Source: Proteus sp. FME41
Lineage (GTDB): Bacteria > Pseudomonadota > Gammaproteobacteria > Enterobacterales > Enterobacteriaceae
Direction of reading: 5' to 3'
Length of the DNA stretch: 64,000 nucleotides
Assembly: GCF_014897315.1 (NCBI RefSeq)
Contig: NZ_JABUYL010000015.1
Location: forward strand, 33,460 to 97,459
Within the stretch, counting starts at the first letter, position 1; every line of letters begins with the position of its first letter. This document shows positions 63,160-64,000 of this stretch, piece by piece. The notes beneath the pieces are model-generated. The model made no database searches. It saw only the letters and a list, made by a program, of their open reading frames with translations, and was not told the origin of the DNA. The position numbers and the translations under genes are program-made.

Positions 63160-63558
63160 TTAAACATAAATATCTTCAAGAGGAATTTCTATATAAAAAT
63201 CTTTTTCTAATGCTTGATAACTTTCTTCTCCATACATAGACTTCCACACAAAAATATAGAAATCACGTACAGTTATATTATCTGGTAATTTAACAAATGT
63301 TGGAGATTTGTCATAAGCACCTGCTAGTTTTTCATCTGAATAGTAAGTAATAGCATATTTCAAACTTTCCTTTATTCTTAATTTTACTTTATATGAAAAT
63401 AAATTAAGCTCAGGAATAAGTACATTTTCAACAATAGAATAAATACTTTCTTTATTATTTAAATTTAAATTCAAATAATATTTATCAGTATTACAATCAT
63501 CTCCTAACGGAGACCAAAAAATACGAATATAATAATAACCTATTTTTATTTTTTTCAT
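63160..63558 (-). CDS. Small protein in immunity position
   Basis: 132 residues, rich in Tyr, Lys, Asn and Ile, acidic C terminus (YIEIPLEDIYV), no signal peptide or membrane helix. Its ATG overlaps the stop of the upstream probable effector by 4 bp (63555-63558). Family not recognised. Position, size, extreme AT-richness and coupling are those of a cognate immunity gene. Confidence 0.6.
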   Translation of the reverse strand: MKKIKIGYYYIRIFWSPLGDDCNTDKYYLNLNLNNKESIYSIVENVLIPELNLFSYKVKLRIKESLKYAITYYSDEKLAGAYDKSPTFVKLPDNITVRDFYIFVWKSMYGEESYQALEKDFYIEIPLEDIYV

Positions 63559-64000
63559 TCTTTTTCCACTCCAAAAATACTATATAATTCTCCAGTTCGT
63601 TTATCAAAAGCGGCTCTAACTACAGAAGTCTCAAAATATTCACCATCTTTATTATACCCCTCCGCAACTACTCTCCCCATATTAAAATCAAACTTACCGC
63701 TTTTGTTTATTTCAGAATCATATAATTCATTAGCTTTTTCTATTGCTTCCCATTGATCTTTATAGTTTAAAAAACGTGTTGCAGCAACAACATTACCAAA
63801 TTTAGCATCAGGAGTGTAACCTGTTTGAGTTCTGTATTTTTGTTGTTCTAAAGTAGTACCCGCTCCATGCCTTCTTAACCCATGTATATTATTAGCACCA
63901 AATTCCTCTTCGTATTTTTGAATTTTCTTTTTATATTCTTTACTCAAATACACATAAATTGCAGGTACATTTGCAATTGGAGTAATAAAAATAAAATCTC
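63555..64000 (-). CDS. C-terminal part of a probable T6SS/polymorphic toxin (5' end outside window)
   Basis: The frame is open through the right window edge (at least 148 codons visible). The first visible residues (DFIFITPIANVPAIYVYLSKEY) resemble the end of the pyocin-S-type domain that often links PAAR-type effectors to their toxin tips. The last ~110 residues hold RRHGAGTTLEQQ, ATRFLNYKDQWEAIEKA, FDFNMGRVVAEGYNKDG and SVVRAAF, a pattern I associate with small nuclease-like toxin tips, though I cannot name the family. A GTG at 63953 could start a shorter product but would cut the conserved linker. The 4-bp overlap with the next gene supports toxin-immunity coupling. Confidence 0.6.
   Translation of the reverse strand, partial: DFIFITPIANVPAIYVYLSKEYKKKIQKYEEEFGANNIHGLRRHGAGTTLEQQKYRTQTGYTPDAKFGNVVAATRFLNYKDQWEAIEKANELYDSEINKSGKFDFNMGRVVAEGYNKDGEYFETSVVRAAFDKRTGELYSIFGVEKE

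Overview
The window is AT-rich enterobacterial chromosome and almost certainly comes from Proteus (P. mirabilis or a close relative). The reasons are a complete ureRDABCEFG urease locus with a divergently read AraC-type ureR, a His-rich UreE, low-GC codon use, and an otherwise E. coli-like order of envelope genes (mreCD-maf-rng-yhdP, rpoN-lpt-kds-mla, degSQ, rplM-rpsI-sspAB, gltBD, arcB). The species call is inference from gene content and protein similarity judged by eye. No tRNA, rRNA operon, CRISPR array, prophage or insertion sequence was seen.

Layout. 1-9.6 kb: the end of mreC, then mreD, maf, rng, yhdP, a nitrilase-family amidase and tldD, packed with 4-bp overlaps. 9.7-10.5 kb: a membrane-anchored barnase-type RNase whose stop overlaps the start of its barstar inhibitor. 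10.5-12.6 kb: darP and pmbA (tldE), so both halves of the TldD/TldE protease lie within 4 kb. 12.7-21.4 kb (minus strand): rnk, then the yrbG-kdsD-kdsC-lptCAB-rpoN-hpf-ptsN-rapZ-ptsO cluster for LPS synthesis and transport, sigma-54 and nitrogen PTS. 21.6-26.5 kb: the mlaFEDCB phospholipid transport operon, ibaG and murA. 26.7-28 kb: two poorly characterised small genes. 28-33 kb: degS, degQ, zapG, zapE. 33.1-35.8 kb: rplM-rpsI and sspA-sspB. 35.9-38.6 kb: an AbgA-like aminohydrolase with a DcuC-type carrier behind a textbook FNR-dependent promoter. 39-45 kb: gltBD. 45.5-49.4 kb: arcB, elbB, mtgA. 49.4-55.9 kb: urease. 56-60.4 kb: lpoA-yraN-diaA-dolP and, divergently, rsmI. 60.4-60.8 kb: rnpB (RNase P RNA). 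60.9-62.6 kb: the divergent yhaK/yhaJ pair.

The right edge (62.7-64 kb) changes character. It is very AT-rich and carries, on the minus strand, the C-terminal end of a large protein running off the window (pyocin-S-like linker plus a probable toxin domain), an overlapping small gene in the immunity position, a short open frame that may be a gene remnant, and a standalone PAAR-repeat protein. This looks like a type VI secretion effector/immunity island and is the most promising accessory system here. The barnase/barstar pair is the second.

Much of the rest forms connected envelope pathways: LPS synthesis (KdsD, KdsC) and export (LptABC), phospholipid retrieval (MlaFEDCB, YhdP), peptidoglycan (MurA, MtgA, LpoA, MreCD) and envelope stress control (DegS, DegQ, DolP). 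Nitrogen and anaerobic metabolism (gltBD, PTS-Ntr, sigma-54, urease, ArcB, an FNR-driven operon) is also concentrated here. Several intergenic regions hold strong hairpins or dyads, which are listed separately.
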